A DNA stretch of 46,514 nucleotides, from the NCBI RefSeq assembly GCF_900177295.1, contig NZ_FWZX01000043.1, positions 1-46,514 of the forward strand, in the 5' to 3' direction. The notes under the pieces were generated by a model. That model was not told where the DNA came from and searched no databases. It saw only the letters and a list, made by a program, of their open reading frames with translations. Position numbers and translations under genes: made by a program. Origin of the DNA: Tistlia consotensis USBA 355. GTDB lineage: Bacteria > Pseudomonadota > Alphaproteobacteria > Kiloniellales > DSM-21159. This document shows, piece by piece, positions 31,994 to 40,779 of the stretch; position 1 is the first letter of the stretch, and each line of letters starts with the position of its first letter.

Positions 31994-32746
31994 GGAGGAA
32001 GAGGGCGGCTCGCCCTGGATGATCATGGCCAGGACCTCGTCCTGGGTCGTCTCGGCGACCCGGCGGGTGCCGACCAGGCGGCCGTTCTTCAGGACGGTGA
32101 CCCGGTCGGAGAGGTCGAAGACGTCGTGGATGTCGTGGCTGATCAGGAAGATGCCGATGCCCTCGGCCTTCAGCTGGCGGACCAGCTCGGCGACCATCGC
32201 GGTCTCCTGCACGCCGAGCGCCGCGGTCGGCTCGTCCATGATCAGGATGCGGGCGTCGAAGTGCACCGCGCGGGCGATCGCGATCGACTGGCGCTGGCCG
32301 CCCGAGAGCGAGCGCACCGGCGTCGAGAAGCGGTCGAAGTTGCGGTTGAGCCGGGCCAGGATGCGCCGAGTCTCGGCCTCCATGCGCTCCTCGTCGAGCA
32401 GGCCGGTCGGCGTCGTCAGCTCGCGGCCAAGGAACAGGTTGGCGGCGGCGTTGAGGTTATCGGCCAGGGCCAGGGTCTGGTAGATCGTCTCGATGCGGTG
32501 GCGCCGGGCGTCCTGGGGGCTGGCGATGCGCACCGCCGCGCCGTCGATCAGGATCTCGCCGGCGCGCGCCGGGACGGCGCCCGAGAGCACCTTGATCAGG
32601 GTCGACTTGCCGGCGCCGTTGTGGCCGAGCAGGCCGACGACCTCGCCGGCGTAGAGGTCGAGGCTGACGCCGTCGACCGCCTTGACGCCGCCGAAGGCGA
32701 CCTCGATGCCGCGCATCTCGACGAGCGGGGTCGGGCCTTCCGCCAT
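31964..32746 (-). CDS. xylG: xylose-type sugar ABC transporter ATPase
   Basis: A 260-residue single-domain ATPase. Walker [12 protein letters not shown]-loop [10 protein letters not shown], signature [14 protein letters not shown], Walker [16 protein letters not shown]-loop [11 protein letters not shown]. It is a half-length version compared with the two-domain E. coli XylG/RbsA (about 500), like the FrcA type common in Alphaproteobacteria. ATG at 32746. The C-terminal [12 protein letters not shown] is encoded by the palindromic repeat, which also gives the stop, so the native tail was replaced. Third gene of the xylFHG unit, 2 bases after the permease. Confidence 0.9.
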   Translation of the reverse strand: MAEGPTPLVEMRGIEVAFGGVKAVDGVSLDLYAGEVVGLLGHNGAGKSTLIKVLSGAVPARAGEILIDGAAVRIASPQDARRHRIETIYQTLALADNLNAAANLFLGRELTTPTGLLDEERMEAETRRILARLNRNFDRFSTPVRSLSGGQRQSIAIARAVHFDARILIMDEPTAALGVQETAMVAELVRQLKAEGIGIFLISHDIHDVFDLSDRVTVLKNGRLVGTRRVAETTQDEVLAMIIQGEPPSSSRHPREGGDP

Positions 32747-32748
32747 GC

Positions 32749-34014
32749 TCACTCCTCGCGGCCGCGCCGGTAGAGCTGGTCGACGAAGACCGCCAGGACC
32801 AGCACGACGCCGATCACGATCGACTGCAGCGAGGCGGTGACCCCGACCATGGCCATGCCGCTCTGCAGGCTCTGCATGACTAGGGCGCCGATGATCGCGC
32901 CGTAGATCGTGCCCACGCCGCCGGCCAGCGAGGTGCCGCCGATCACCGCCGCGGCGATGACGCGCAGCTCGTCGAGCGTGCCCAGGTCGTTGGCCGCCGA
33001 CTGCAGGCGCGCCGAGGCGATCGCCGCGCTGACCGCGCAGAGCGCGCCCATCAGGGCGAAGACCTTGACGGTCAGCAGGCGCGTGTCGATGCCGGCCAGC
33101 TGGGCGGCGTCGGGGTTGCCGCCGGTGGCGTAGACGTAGCGGCCGAAGCGGGTGCTGCGCCCGACCACGGTCATGACGATCGCGATGACCACGACGATGA
33201 CCACCGAGATCGCGAGGCCGTGGACCATGACGTAGCCCTCGGGCAGCGGCCCCAGGCCGCGCGTCTGCCAGATCCGCTCGGCGGCGCGCTGCGGCACCTC
33301 GTAGGCGTCGAGCACCAGCACCGTGCCGGCGATCGCGGCGACCAGCAGGCCGGCGACCAGCGCCTCGGCCCAGAGCGGGCGCAAGGGGAAGCCGTGCTTG
33401 CGCCGGCCGCGCCGCGAGCGGGCCATGGCGAGCAGCGCCGCGGCCATGGCGAGGCCGCCGGCGACCCAGCTCCAGGTCGCTCCCAGGGTGCCGCCCGGCC
33501 CGCCGCCGAGCAGCACGAAGCGGCTGTCGAGCGGCGCCACGGTCTGCCCCTGCGTCACCCACCAGGCGGCCCCGCGCCAGACCAGCAGGCCGCCCAGGGT
33601 GACGATGAAGGCCGGCACCCCCAGGAAGCCGATGACGTAGCCCTGCAGCCCGCCGATCGCGAGGCCGAGCAGCAGCCCGGCCGCCAGGGTCAGCATCCAG
33701 GTCGCCGGATTCTCGAAGCCGAGCCAGGACGGCAGGACCTGGGTCTGCACCACGCCCATGACCATGGCCAGGACGCCGAGCAGCGAGCCGACCGAGAGGT
33801 CGATGTGGCGCATCACGATGACGAAGACCATGCCGGTCGCCATGACCGCGACCGAGGCGGTCTGGACCGACAGGTTGTAGAGGTTGCGCGGCGTCACGAA
33901 GAGGCCGTCGGTAACCAGGTCGAAGCCGATCCAGATCGCCGCCAGCACCGCCAGCATGCCGACCAGCCGCGGGCTGAGCTCGGTCTTCGCGAGGAGGGAG
34001 GAGAGGGACTTCAT
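32749..34014 (-). CDS. xylH: xylose-type sugar ABC transporter permease
   Basis: A 421-residue permease with about ten or more membrane segments. Signatures of the XylH/RbsC group: [56 protein letters not shown], and [22 protein letters not shown] (EAA-like loop). The length of more than 400, with an extra central section (about 185-245), is usual for XylH as opposed to RbsC. It partners the ATPase encoded directly downstream and the binding protein upstream. Confidence 0.9.
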   Translation of the reverse strand: MKSLSSLLAKTELSPRLVGMLAVLAAIWIGFDLVTDGLFVTPRNLYNLSVQTASVAVMATGMVFVIVMRHIDLSVGSLLGVLAMVMGVVQTQVLPSWLGFENPATWMLTLAAGLLLGLAIGGLQGYVIGFLGVPAFIVTLGGLLVWRGAAWWVTQGQTVAPLDSRFVLLGGGPGGTLGATWSWVAGGLAMAAALLAMARSRRGRRKHGFPLRPLWAEALVAGLLVAAIAGTVLVLDAYEVPQRAAERIWQTRGLGPLPEGYVMVHGLAISVVIVVVIAIVMTVVGRSTRFGRYVYATGGNPDAAQLAGIDTRLLTVKVFALMGALCAVSAAIASARLQSAANDLGTLDELRVIAAAVIGGTSLAGGVGTIYGAIIGALVMQSLQSGMAMVGVTASLQSIVIGVVLVLAVFVDQLYRRGREE

Positions 34015-34043
34015 CGGCTGTCTCTCGGGGCGCCGGGGCGTGG

Positions 34044-34119
34044 GGCCCCCTCACCCTCCCACGCTGTCGCGTGGGTCCCTCCCTCTCCCCTCAGGGGAGA
34101 GGGGCGGGGTGAGGGGGCC
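34044..34119. repeat. inverted repeat between xylF and xylH
   Basis: GGCCCCCTCACCC (34044-34056) and GGGTGAGGGGGCC (34107-34119) are inverted, enclosing two smaller hairpins (CCCACGC..GCGTGGG and CTCTCCCCTCAGGGGAGAG). It is a different family from the CGTCATCCCCGCG repeats. Placed after the binding-protein gene, it could protect or attenuate the xylF message so that xylF is made in excess over xylHG. Confidence 0.85.
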
Positions 34120-34136
34120 AAACGCTCCTGCCTGTC

Positions 34137-35174
34137 CTATCCGCAGACCGCGACCGTGCCCTTCGGCACGCCCTGGCAGACCTCCTGCCTGGTGATCCAG
34201 CCGGCGTCGATCACGACGTCCAGGTTCTTCCGGGTGATCGGCACCGGCTTGAGGAACTGCGAGGACAGCGTCTTGCCGTTCGGGCTGGTCCAGCTCTCGG
34301 CACCCTCGATCTCGGACAGCTTCTTGCCCTTGGCCAGCGCGACGGCGATCTCGGCGGCGCGCTTGCCGAGGGCGCGGGCGTCCTTCCAGACCGAGACGGT
34401 CTGGGTGCCGAGCGCCACGCGGTTGAGCGCGGCGTGGTCGCCGTCCTGGCCGGAGACCGGGATGCCCTGCATGCCCTGGGCGGTCAGGGCCGCGACGACG
34501 CCGCCGGCCGTGCCGTCGTTCGAGGCGACCACCGCGTCGACCTTATTGTTCGTCGCGGTCAGGATCTGCTCCATGTTGCGCTGGGCGTTGGCCGGCAGCC
34601 AGCCGTCGGTGTACTGCTTGCCGACGACCTTGATGTCGCCCTTGTCGATCGCCGGCTTCAGCACCTCCATCTGGCCGGAGAACAGGAAGTCGGCGTTCGG
34701 GTCGGTCGGCGAGCCCAGGATGAAGACGTAGTTGCCCTTGGGCTGCTTGTCGTAGACCGCCTGGGCCTGCATGCGTCCGACCTCCTTGTTGTCGAAGGTC
34801 AGGTAGAAGGCGCGCGGGTCCTCGATCAGCCGGTCGTAGCCGACCACCGGAATGCCCTCGGCGTCGGCGGCGTTGATCGCCGGGCCGATCGCCGCGGCGT
34901 CCTGGGCCAGGATGATCAGCGCGTTGGCGCCGCGCGAGATCAGGCTCTCGACGTCGGACAGCTGCTTGGCCGAGGAGCTCTGGGCGTCGGTCGAGATGTA
35001 CCGGGCGCCGGCCTTCTCCAGCGCCGCCTTGATCGCCGCCTCGTCGGTCTTCCAGCGCTCCTCCTGGAAGTTCGACCAGCTGACGCCGACGATCAGCGGA
35101 TCGGCGGCAAGCGCAAGGGTTGATGAGAGGGCGAGAAGAGCGGCGCCGGCGGCGGCCGCGACAAGCAGCTTCAT
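34137..35174 (-). CDS. xylF: D-xylose-binding periplasmic protein
   Basis: A 345-residue binding protein with a Sec signal peptide ([23 protein letters not shown]). The mature part opens with [21 protein letters not shown] and contains [58 protein letters not shown] and [30 protein letters not shown], all close to known XylF. ATG at 35174 has GGGGAGGAT upstream; the in-frame start 21 bases earlier is unlikely. First gene of xylFHG, divergent from the xylose dehydrogenase, so uptake and oxidation of xylose are probably co-regulated. Confidence 0.92.
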   Translation of the reverse strand: MKLLVAAAAGAALLALSSTLALAADPLIVGVSWSNFQEERWKTDEAAIKAALEKAGARYISTDAQSSSAKQLSDVESLISRGANALIILAQDAAAIGPAINAADAEGIPVVGYDRLIEDPRAFYLTFDNKEVGRMQAQAVYDKQPKGNYVFILGSPTDPNADFLFSGQMEVLKPAIDKGDIKVVGKQYTDGWLPANAQRNMEQILTATNNKVDAVVASNDGTAGGVVAALTAQGMQGIPVSGQDGDHAALNRVALGTQTVSVWKDARALGKRAAEIAVALAKGKKLSEIEGAESWTSPNGKTLSSQFLKPVPITRKNLDVVIDAGWITRQEVCQGVPKGTVAVCG

Positions 35175-35413
35175 GGTATCCTCCCCGGATCGCACGGCTG
35201 CCTGTCCGGCAGCCTGTTCATTGGGCGCCTTCTTGGGACCTGAGGCCGACGTTGATCCAAGCGGGGCTCGCTGTCAAACTCCGATACTAATATGTCAGTG
35301 GGCCTTCAGGATGGCTCGTCGGTTGCGGGCCGGCGGGCGGCGCGCGATGGGAGGAGATCAGCAATGGTTGTATCGGGCTGGCGGCCGGGCGCGGGGCGCC
35401 GGGCGGGGCTGCC
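35175..35413. promoter_or_regulatory. divergent control region xylF / xylose dehydrogenase
   Basis: No gene. A small AT-rich core (GATACTAATATGTCAG, about 35282-35297) lies between the two start codons. On the minus strand TTGACA (35272-35277) is a perfect -35 for xylF, though the matching -10 at 17 bases (CAACGT) is poor. A regulator site is expected here, but I cannot define one. Confidence 0.4.
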
Positions 35414-36187
35414 GTGAGCGCCCTGGCGACGGCGCGCTACGCGGACCTCGAGGGCAGGGCGGTGCTGGTCACCGGCGGCGCGAGCGGCATCGGCGCCGCC
35501 CTGGTCGAGGGCTTCTGCCGCCAGGGCGCGCGCACCTGGTTCGTCGACCTGCAGGACGAGGCTGCCGCCGCGCTCTGCGACCGCCTGGCGGCGGAGGCCG
35601 GCAGCCGCCCCCGGTACCGCCGCTGCGACGTCACCGACACGACGGCGCTGACCGCGGTGGTCGACGAGCTGGCCGCCGCCGAGGGCGGCCTCGACGTGCT
35701 GGTCAACAATGCCGCGAACGACACGCGCATCGCCTCGGGCGAGGTCACCGAGGAGCAGTGGGACTGGTCGGTCGCGGTCAACCTCAAGCACCAGTTCTTC
35801 GCCAGCCAGGCCGCGGCCCGCCACATGGTGCGGGCCGGCCGCGGCTCGATCGTCACCTTCGGCTCGGTGGCGCCGCGCCTGGGCATCCGCGATCTCGCGG
35901 TCTACTCGAGCTGCAAGGCCGCGGTCGCGGGCCTGACCCGCACGCTCGCCCGCGAGCTCGGCGACGCCGGCATCCGGGTCAACGCCATCGTGCCCGGCTG
36001 CATCATCACCGAGCGCCAGCTGGCCCTCTGGATCTCGCCCGAGGACGAGCGCCGCATCCAGGCCGAGCAGTGCCTGCACCGCCGCCTGGTCGCCGAGGAC
36101 GTGGCGCAGATGGTGCTGTTCCTGGCCTCCGACGTCTCCTCGGCCTGCAGCTCGCAGCTGTTCGTGGTCGACGGCGGGCTGACGTAG
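35414..36187 (+). CDS. xylB: D-xylose 1-dehydrogenase, SDR family
   Basis: A 257-residue short-chain dehydrogenase similar to the NAD-dependent xylose dehydrogenase of Caulobacter (first step of the oxidative xylose pathway, xylose to xylonolactone). NAD motif TGGASGIGAAL, NNAAND, catalytic Ser in FGSVAPRLGI, and Y-x-x-x-K in YSSCK. The close fit includes RYRRCDVTD, VPGCIITERQ..W, and AEQCLHRRLVAEDVAQMVLFLASD. GTG start at 35414. The name follows Caulobacter usage and must not be confused with xylulokinase. Downstream dehydratases of the pathway are not in the window. Confidence 0.85.
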   Translation: MSALATARYADLEGRAVLVTGGASGIGAALVEGFCRQGARTWFVDLQDEAAAALCDRLAAEAGSRPRYRRCDVTDTTALTAVVDELAAAEGGLDVLVNNAANDTRIASGEVTEEQWDWSVAVNLKHQFFASQAAARHMVRAGRGSIVTFGSVAPRLGIRDLAVYSSCKAAVAGLTRTLARELGDAGIRVNAIVPGCIITERQLALWISPEDERRIQAEQCLHRRLVAEDVAQMVLFLASDVSSACSSQLFVVDGGLT

Positions 36188-36251
36188 GGGAGGAGCTTCC
36201 ACGCCTCCCCGGACGCCACTTTGCCCGGCAGCCCTGCTGCTGCTGGCAAAG
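36187..36251 (+). terminator. two consecutive hairpins after the xylose dehydrogenase
   Basis: GGGGAGG (36187-36193) pairs with CCTCCCC (36204-36210), and CTTTGCC (36219-36225) with GGCAAAG (36245-36251). No T-tract follows either stem, so intrinsic termination is plausible but unproven. Confidence 0.4.
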
Positions 36252-36453
36252 GGAGCGACCCGAGATCCAGCGAGCCGCGACGCCCGTGCCCCCGGAGGCC
36301 GATTCTGGAACAGCCGCTGGAGAGGCATGAGGTTCCGCGCTTGCGAGAAAGCTGCGACCCTGTTTGGGGCTTGGCAGACCTCCCTTCAGCCGCTTCCTCC
36401 AACCGCTACGGAAACCTCGTCGAGCTCGCCGCCGCCAGAATATCGCTGCGCTC
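36252..36453. other. intergenic stretch at the edge of the low-GC island
   Basis: No gene I can support on either strand. Base composition becomes visibly less GC-rich from here to about 40.8 kb. It separates the xylose gene from the convergent end of the lanthipeptide cluster. Confidence 0.6.
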
Positions 36454-37326
36454 TCATGAGCCCCCGTCCTGATGATCAGCCTGGCAATCTGCGTTCGCCA
36501 GGAGCCAGTTCCTGAATCGTTCGGTCAATTGGGCCGCGCGTCCGGGGGGCAGTGGCTTGCCGTCGCGGATAGGACGGCGTGCGTCCGGATCTTGCCGACA
36601 GAATTCCTCGAGCAACGCACGAAGGTCCGACAGAGGCCGTCTGACCCCGATTCCGAAGACGATGTGGATCGATTCCTCGCCTTCCGTTGCGGCCTTGTGC
36701 GGGATGCCCTGGGGAACGAACAAGACGTCGCCGGCAGAGAGCGTGATTCGGCGCGTCTCCTGGCTATCGATGTCATCTGCCGTGACATCCGTGTAGTCGA
36801 TGGGGAACGGATTCTCCTCGGGCCCTTCATACAGGAGCCACGTCTTGCGGCCGTAGACCTGAACAACGAGGCTGTCGTCCAGATCGAAATGTTTCTGCAG
36901 GCCGCCGACGAATGGCGGTGTCATGTAGAGGTTTGCGAAGACCGGCATATCGAACACGTGCTTGAGCAAGGCGACCTGCTCGGCGCACTCGATGTCATAC
37001 CGGCCGACACCGAACAGTCTCAAGGTTGCGCCCGCGCCGACCGCCTCGTTCACGGCCTTAGCGGAAGGAGAGCCGTCGGGTGAGAGTAGACGGCGAGAGT
37101 GTTCCGCCTCGCCGTTGACGATGAGGTCGAACTCATAGGATCTGAGATCGCCATTCTCGAGAAGGATTGCGACCCGCCGCTTCCAGTCTTGCCAAACCAA
37201 GAGATTCGACTGCGCGCCCCCGGGCGCGTAGATCGCAGCACCGATGTCGACGTCACCGACAATTCGGCGGATGCCCTCTTCGGAGCCGTGGAAGAAGAGG
37301 TGCTCCAGGCGGGTCATGTCCTTCAT
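36454..37326 (-). CDS. JmjC/cupin-type Fe(II)/2-oxoglutarate oxygenase, lanthipeptide-cluster associated
   Basis: About 290 residues with the JmjC (Cupin_4/cupin-like) fold. The metal triad is H146 and D148 in LQKHFDLDDSL and H210 in FVPQGIPHKA; VQVYGRKTWLLYEGP between them is the conserved strand with the Lys/Arg-Trp. This type of enzyme hydroxylates protein or peptide side chains. The start is put at ATG 37326, one base after the LanM stop; a GTG at 37431 would give 35 more residues overlapping LanM by 104 bases and is less likely. Last gene of the precursor-LanM-oxygenase unit, so a peptide-tailoring role (for example hydroxylation of the lanthipeptide) is inferred. An unrelated ribosomal oxygenase role is the alternative. 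Confidence 0.8.
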   Translation of the reverse strand: MKDMTRLEHLFFHGSEEGIRRIVGDVDIGAAIYAPGGAQSNLLVWQDWKRRVAILLENGDLRSYEFDLIVNGEAEHSRRLLSPDGSPSAKAVNEAVGAGATLRLFGVGRYDIECAEQVALLKHVFDMPVFANLYMTPPFVGGLQKHFDLDDSLVVQVYGRKTWLLYEGPEENPFPIDYTDVTADDIDSQETRRITLSAGDVLFVPQGIPHKAATEGEESIHIVFGIGVRRPLSDLRALLEEFCRQDPDARRPIRDGKPLPPGRAAQLTERFRNWLLANADCQADHQDGGS

Positions 37327-37327
37327 G

Positions 37328-40096
37328 TCAGGCTGGACGGCATCGCTCGCTTGCGGACTGGATTTCAGGGGCTGCAAGGAGGCCTCGGATACACTCTGGA
37401 TAGAGCCGCCTGAGGCACAGGTATCCGACACCAGATAGACCAGTGAAGAGACTGGGGGTCACGCGCCACGACAGTTCGTCTCGCGCCTGACGCGGCCCGT
37501 CGTCTTTCAGGGCGGCCAAGAATTCCTCGAGCCGGACCGGAACTGTTCCGTTCAGGTCCGGCTCGAGGAAGATGCCGAGCCCGTGGCAGAGGTTCCAGTC
37601 ATCCGTGTCGACGGTACATCGGTCGAAGAAGGTCTCAAGGCTGCGTTCAAAGGCCTCCGAGAGCGGTAAACCGCCATGGGCATCACATGAATACCTGTAG
37701 GCGAGATGCAATCCCGCACCGCCGAAGCACCAACCTAGGGGCCGAGCGGAGGGAGCAGCCGAGCGGCCGTCGAAGTACCGGCCATCCCGAAGGCGCCCAG
37801 ACTCCCGTTCGAAGGCAGCCGTGGCTGCATCGAAGCACTCTCTTTCACCACCGAAGTGGCCCGCGAGGCAGAGGCCGTAAGCGATACCAGCGTCCCCATG
37901 GGCGAAGCCTCCCAGCCTCTTTCCATCGAACATCTCGTTCGGGAACCCGCCATCTGGGGAGGCGCCATCCACCCGCATCATGAGTCTGCCGAGTTCCCTG
38001 ATTGGATCCTGCAGGGAGGCGTCGAGCGCGTGCAGGTGGGATAGGGCGAAGACGACTCCTGCGAGGCCGACGGAGAAGTCAGCCTGTATGTCGCCTGAAT
38101 TCTGAGCAACGGCAGCATCCCCGAGCTTGTGAGCAAGGGGAATGAGAATCTCCGGCACCATGCCCATCCGATGACAGGTCAGAAGCATGCCGGCCAACCC
38201 GTTCAGAAGGCCTATGGGCAGGTCCCGATCTGAGGCAATCGCGTCGGCCATCCCCGCTTCGACGCATTCCCATAGGCGCCGGAAAGCAGGCAGGGAGGCA
38301 TATCGCTCAACCGACCGAGCCTCGGAGAGGAACAGAGCAACGCCACTGACCCCATCGTAGAGATCCAGGCCAGTGATACCCCAGGTGCTGACCTGATCTT
38401 CCAGGTTGCGCAGCGAGGGAAAGAACACGTGCCCTTCCGCGGTCAGGGCGGTCCGGTCCAAATGCGAGATAATGCCCTCGATCACATCCTCGAGTGTGCC
38501 GTCACTTGCGGCCGATCGGCCTCGGGCGGCGATGATCGGAGCCGGCATGAAAAGAGCAGCTCCGGTGAACGCCGACAGGCGAATGGCTTCCAGCTGGGCT
38601 CCCGAGACGGCGGCGGCCCGGGCGATGCGCTCCAGGGCTTCGGACTGAACGGAGCGTCCGAGGAACCCTTCTATGGGGCCGTCGGAGCCGCTGATGAGAT
38701 CGTGGCCGCGATACGTCACGTGAAATACGGGTATCGTCAGTTGGCCGATCGCGGCTATTTCCGAGCGAACGACGACGCGTATCCATGGATTCACGTTGGC
38801 GGACTCGAGGAGCGCCGAAAGCACGGCGATATGCGAGTCCGGTGTCGTCGCTACGGCCGGGTGGCTGAGAGTCTTCAAGAGGTGAACATAGTCGGCAGTC
38901 GGCCGGGGAACCAACCGCAACGACATCCGGTCATCGGGATCGGAATCGGTCAGGAACGAACGCACGACCTCCGTCTTCTTGCTCAGTTCCTCCTGGAGGA
39001 CGCCGACCTCCTGGAGGAGGGTCGCGAAGAAGCGTTCGGTCTCCGAGGCGTCTCGGCACCAGGCGCGCAGGAACTCCGTAACCATACTGAAATCGAAGAG
39101 CCCGCTTTGGTAGCGGTCAGGCGAGGGCAGGATGCAGGTTGCTGAGAACAGGTCGTTCAGGATCCGTGCCTTGACGGCATAGTAGGCGTCGGCCTCGAGC
39201 CTCGGGTCGAGGACTGTCATCGCGGCCGCTTCGGTATCGAGGACGACTATCCCATCGCTTGAGATGCGGAAGTTCTCACCGTTGATGTCTCCGATACCGA
39301 GGATCCAGCAGCTCAGGAGCAAGTTCGCGCACTGGCGCGCATATCGCTCTATCGCCATCTCACGATCAACACTTCCGTGAGCGGACCGGGTGACGGAGAC
39401 GCATTCCTTCTGGACAGATAGATCGCCGACATTGATCGTCGGGGGCACCCCGATGCGGATTGCTCCGGACGGCACCATGATCTCGTCCTGGAAAGCCTCG
39501 AAATATTGGTCTGTGAGCCCATTTCTTGGCTTGCAGTAGAACGTCGTTTGGCCGCAGCGGAACGAGAATACCGAAGCCCCTTGATCGTGTATGTCGGCGG
39601 TCGTGGGAGTGGTCACGTCAGAGACGGACCAAGCAGGGTGAGCGGTTCGCACAATCCTCACGGCCCGTGCAATATATGCGGCTCGCGCAATCGACAGGCT
39701 GGTCAGGCGATTGAAGTGCTGCACAGTCCCGAGATAGTAGTCGATGAATCGGGAGCCGGCTGAGCTCTGTCGATGCAGCCAGTCGACCAGCTGCCTGGCA
39801 TGCATCTGGCAGTCCTGACGCAGCAGAGAGTCGAAGCTGCAGATGTCAGCGATATCTCGGACGATTCCGGGTTCGGCTTCGGCCGCAATTTCGTGAAGAC
39901 CAGCGATGACGGCGTCGTGGAACTCCGCCGGTGTGGTTTGGGCGGACTTCGCGAGCAGGGTAACGATCCAATCCGCCGTCACACCCGAGATGCGGGTGGA
40001 GGGGAGCCGATCGCTATGGTCCCTCTTGAACTGGCTGAGCAGCTCCGGCGACAGCTCGAGCTTTGCCGCCAGCTGCGTCAGTCGATCCATCGACAT
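37328..40096 (-). CDS. lanM: class II lanthipeptide synthetase LanM
   Basis: A 922-residue bifunctional enzyme that phosphorylates and eliminates Ser/Thr and then cyclises Cys onto them. Dehydratase half: DIH (D168, H170), FYCKPR (K189), GDINGENF (D270, N272, N275), VLDTEA (D287), and RLVPRPT (R394 and T400, spaced as the elimination Arg/Thr of known LanM). The usual His of DxHxxN is Asn here. Cyclase half (about 575-905): GFAHGDAGIAYGL (H733), GWCFGGAG (C790) and NLCHGLGIF (C837, H838), the full zinc set. So both activities look intact, but the protein is divergent. ATG at 40096; an ATG two codons later is better spaced from AAGG. It follows the precursor by 33 bases. Lower GC than flanking genes, suggesting transfer. 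Confidence 0.92.
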   Translation of the reverse strand: MSMDRLTQLAAKLELSPELLSQFKRDHSDRLPSTRISGVTADWIVTLLAKSAQTTPAEFHDAVIAGLHEIAAEAEPGIVRDIADICSFDSLLRQDCQMHARQLVDWLHRQSSAGSRFIDYYLGTVQHFNRLTSLSIARAAYIARAVRIVRTAHPAWSVSDVTTPTTADIHDQGASVFSFRCGQTTFYCKPRNGLTDQYFEAFQDEIMVPSGAIRIGVPPTINVGDLSVQKECVSVTRSAHGSVDREMAIERYARQCANLLLSCWILGIGDINGENFRISSDGIVVLDTEAAAMTVLDPRLEADAYYAVKARILNDLFSATCILPSPDRYQSGLFDFSMVTEFLRAWCRDASETERFFATLLQEVGVLQEELSKKTEVVRSFLTDSDPDDRMSLRLVPRPTADYVHLLKTLSHPAVATTPDSHIAVLSALLESANVNPWIRVVVRSEIAAIGQLTIPVFHVTYRGHDLISGSDGPIEGFLGRSVQSEALERIARAAAVSGAQLEAIRLSAFTGAALFMPAPIIAARGRSAASDGTLEDVIEGIISHLDRTALTAEGHVFFPSLRNLEDQVSTWGITGLDLYDGVSGVALFLSEARSVERYASLPAFRRLWECVEAGMADAIASDRDLPIGLLNGLAGMLLTCHRMGMVPEILIPLAHKLGDAAVAQNSGDIQADFSVGLAGVVFALSHLHALDASLQDPIRELGRLMMRVDGASPDGGFPNEMFDGKRLGGFAHGDAGIAYGLCLAGHFGGERECFDAATAAFERESGRLRDGRYFDGRSAAPSARPLGWCFGGAGLHLAYRYSCDAHGGLPLSEAFERSLETFFDRCTVDTDDWNLCHGLGIFLEPDLNGTVPVRLEEFLAALKDDGPRQARDELSWRVTPSLFTGLSGVGYLCLRRLYPECIRGLLAAPEIQSASERCRPA

Positions 40097-40129
40097 CCTT
40101 CGTGACAGCTGTTCGCTGTCCTTCAGGGC

Positions 40130-40345
40130 TCAGTAGCAGCTGTAGGACGGACACCCTGCCGCCGAGGGACAGTTTCCGCGGGATGGGCAGTTGCTGCATG
40201 TCGAGCAGGATGTATAGTTCGAGTTCGGTCCCGCATGCAGATCCCGGCTTTTCAGACCGAAATGGCCAAGGGACGGGATCGGGCCAAAAGATCGGAAATC
40301 CACAACCTCGGCCTCTTCGGCAGTCTGGCCGCTTGCCTGATTCAC
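40130..40345 (-). CDS. lanA: Cys-rich lanthipeptide precursor, 71 residues
   Basis: GTG at 40345 with GGGAGG five bases upstream opens a 71-residue peptide ending at TGA 40130-40132. Leader, about residues 1-40, acidic at the start (MNQASGQTAEEAEVVDF) and ending RDLHAGP. Core, about residues 41-71: NSNYTSCSTCSNC followed by PSRGNCPSAAGCPSYSCY. Six Cys and ten Ser/Thr are in the core. The first three Cys each follow a Ser/Thr two residues before (TSC, STC, SNC); the last three are arranged as CPS-xxx-CPS-xxx-CPS-xx-C. The core boundary is inferred: no GG or GA site is present, and AGP is the nearest candidate. It sits directly upstream of LanM. The frame stays open for 63 further codons upstream, but without a ribosome site or leader-like sequence. 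Confidence 0.82.
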   Translation of the reverse strand: MNQASGQTAEEAEVVDFRSFGPIPSLGHFGLKSRDLHAGPNSNYTSCSTCSNCPSRGNCPSAAGCPSYSCY

Positions 40346-40390
40346 GCCAACCTCCCGATGCTCATGTCGACGTCGACCGGAGTGCCACAG

Positions 40391-40421
40391 ATAATAGCAT
40401 GAGGGCGGGCGGCAGTGTCGA
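40391..40421 (-). promoter_or_regulatory. candidate promoter for the lanthipeptide operon
   Basis: On the minus strand TATTAT (40391-40396, -10) lies 19 bases after TCGACA (40416-40421, -35, five of six consensus). The spacing is slightly long. Transcription would begin near 40384, about 40 bases before the precursor GTG. Confidence 0.4.
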
Positions 40422-40760
40422 GACCGTCTGCAAGATGGTGACGCTTGCCGATGCTGAGCGGGGCGAGCGTGGTGCCGCCCGTTGGCTTCGGTCTGCTCGA
40501 TCTGGCCGATCACTATGCCTGCGCCTTTCGGCACGCAGTCTGAGAGGTCCTGCCTTCTGTTTCAGGACCGTTGAGGCGCGGTCCGGCGGGAGAGCGCCAC
40601 GTCTGCCGATTCGCCGGTTTCGCCAATGGCTTGTTCAGGCAGAGCCTGGCATTCGTCACGCGGCCGATCCGCGATGTCGGCAATCGTCCACTTTGTCCGG
40701 GACCCGACAGCGATCCTGCGGGATGTGCACGCTCGAACTCGATGCCTCAGACATCACGCG
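40422..40760. other. intergenic stretch between lanthipeptide and iron operons
   Basis: No gene I can support. Short frames exist on both strands, but none has a ribosome site or recognisable sequence. It forms the divergent region between the precursor (minus) and the imelysin gene (plus), at the right border of the low-GC island. Confidence 0.5.
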
Positions 40761-40779
40761 AATGAGAATGAGTTGCAAT
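40761..40779 (+). promoter_or_regulatory. Fur-type iron box upstream of the imelysin operon
   Basis: AATGAGAATGAGTTGCAAT, read in reverse as ATTGCAACTCATTCTCATT, resembles the Fur boxes of Proteobacteria (CATTCTCATT core). It lies about 80 bases upstream of the first imelysin start. The downstream genes are an iron-uptake type operon, so repression by iron-loaded Fur is a coherent prediction. Confidence 0.6.

Noticed and set aside
37327-37431. N-terminal extension of the JmjC oxygenase from a GTG at 37431
   Set aside because: It would overlap 104 bases of LanM coding sequence, whereas an ATG lies one base after the LanM stop.
40130-40534. Longer 134-residue version of the lanthipeptide precursor
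   Set aside because: The extra 63 residues are Arg/His-rich, include the candidate promoter, and have no ribosome binding site; the GTG at 40345 with GGGAGG is far better.
40422-40760. Second lanthipeptide precursor or immunity gene in the divergent gap
   Set aside because: No short frame with a ribosome site, leader-like sequence or Cys/Ser-rich end was found on either strand.
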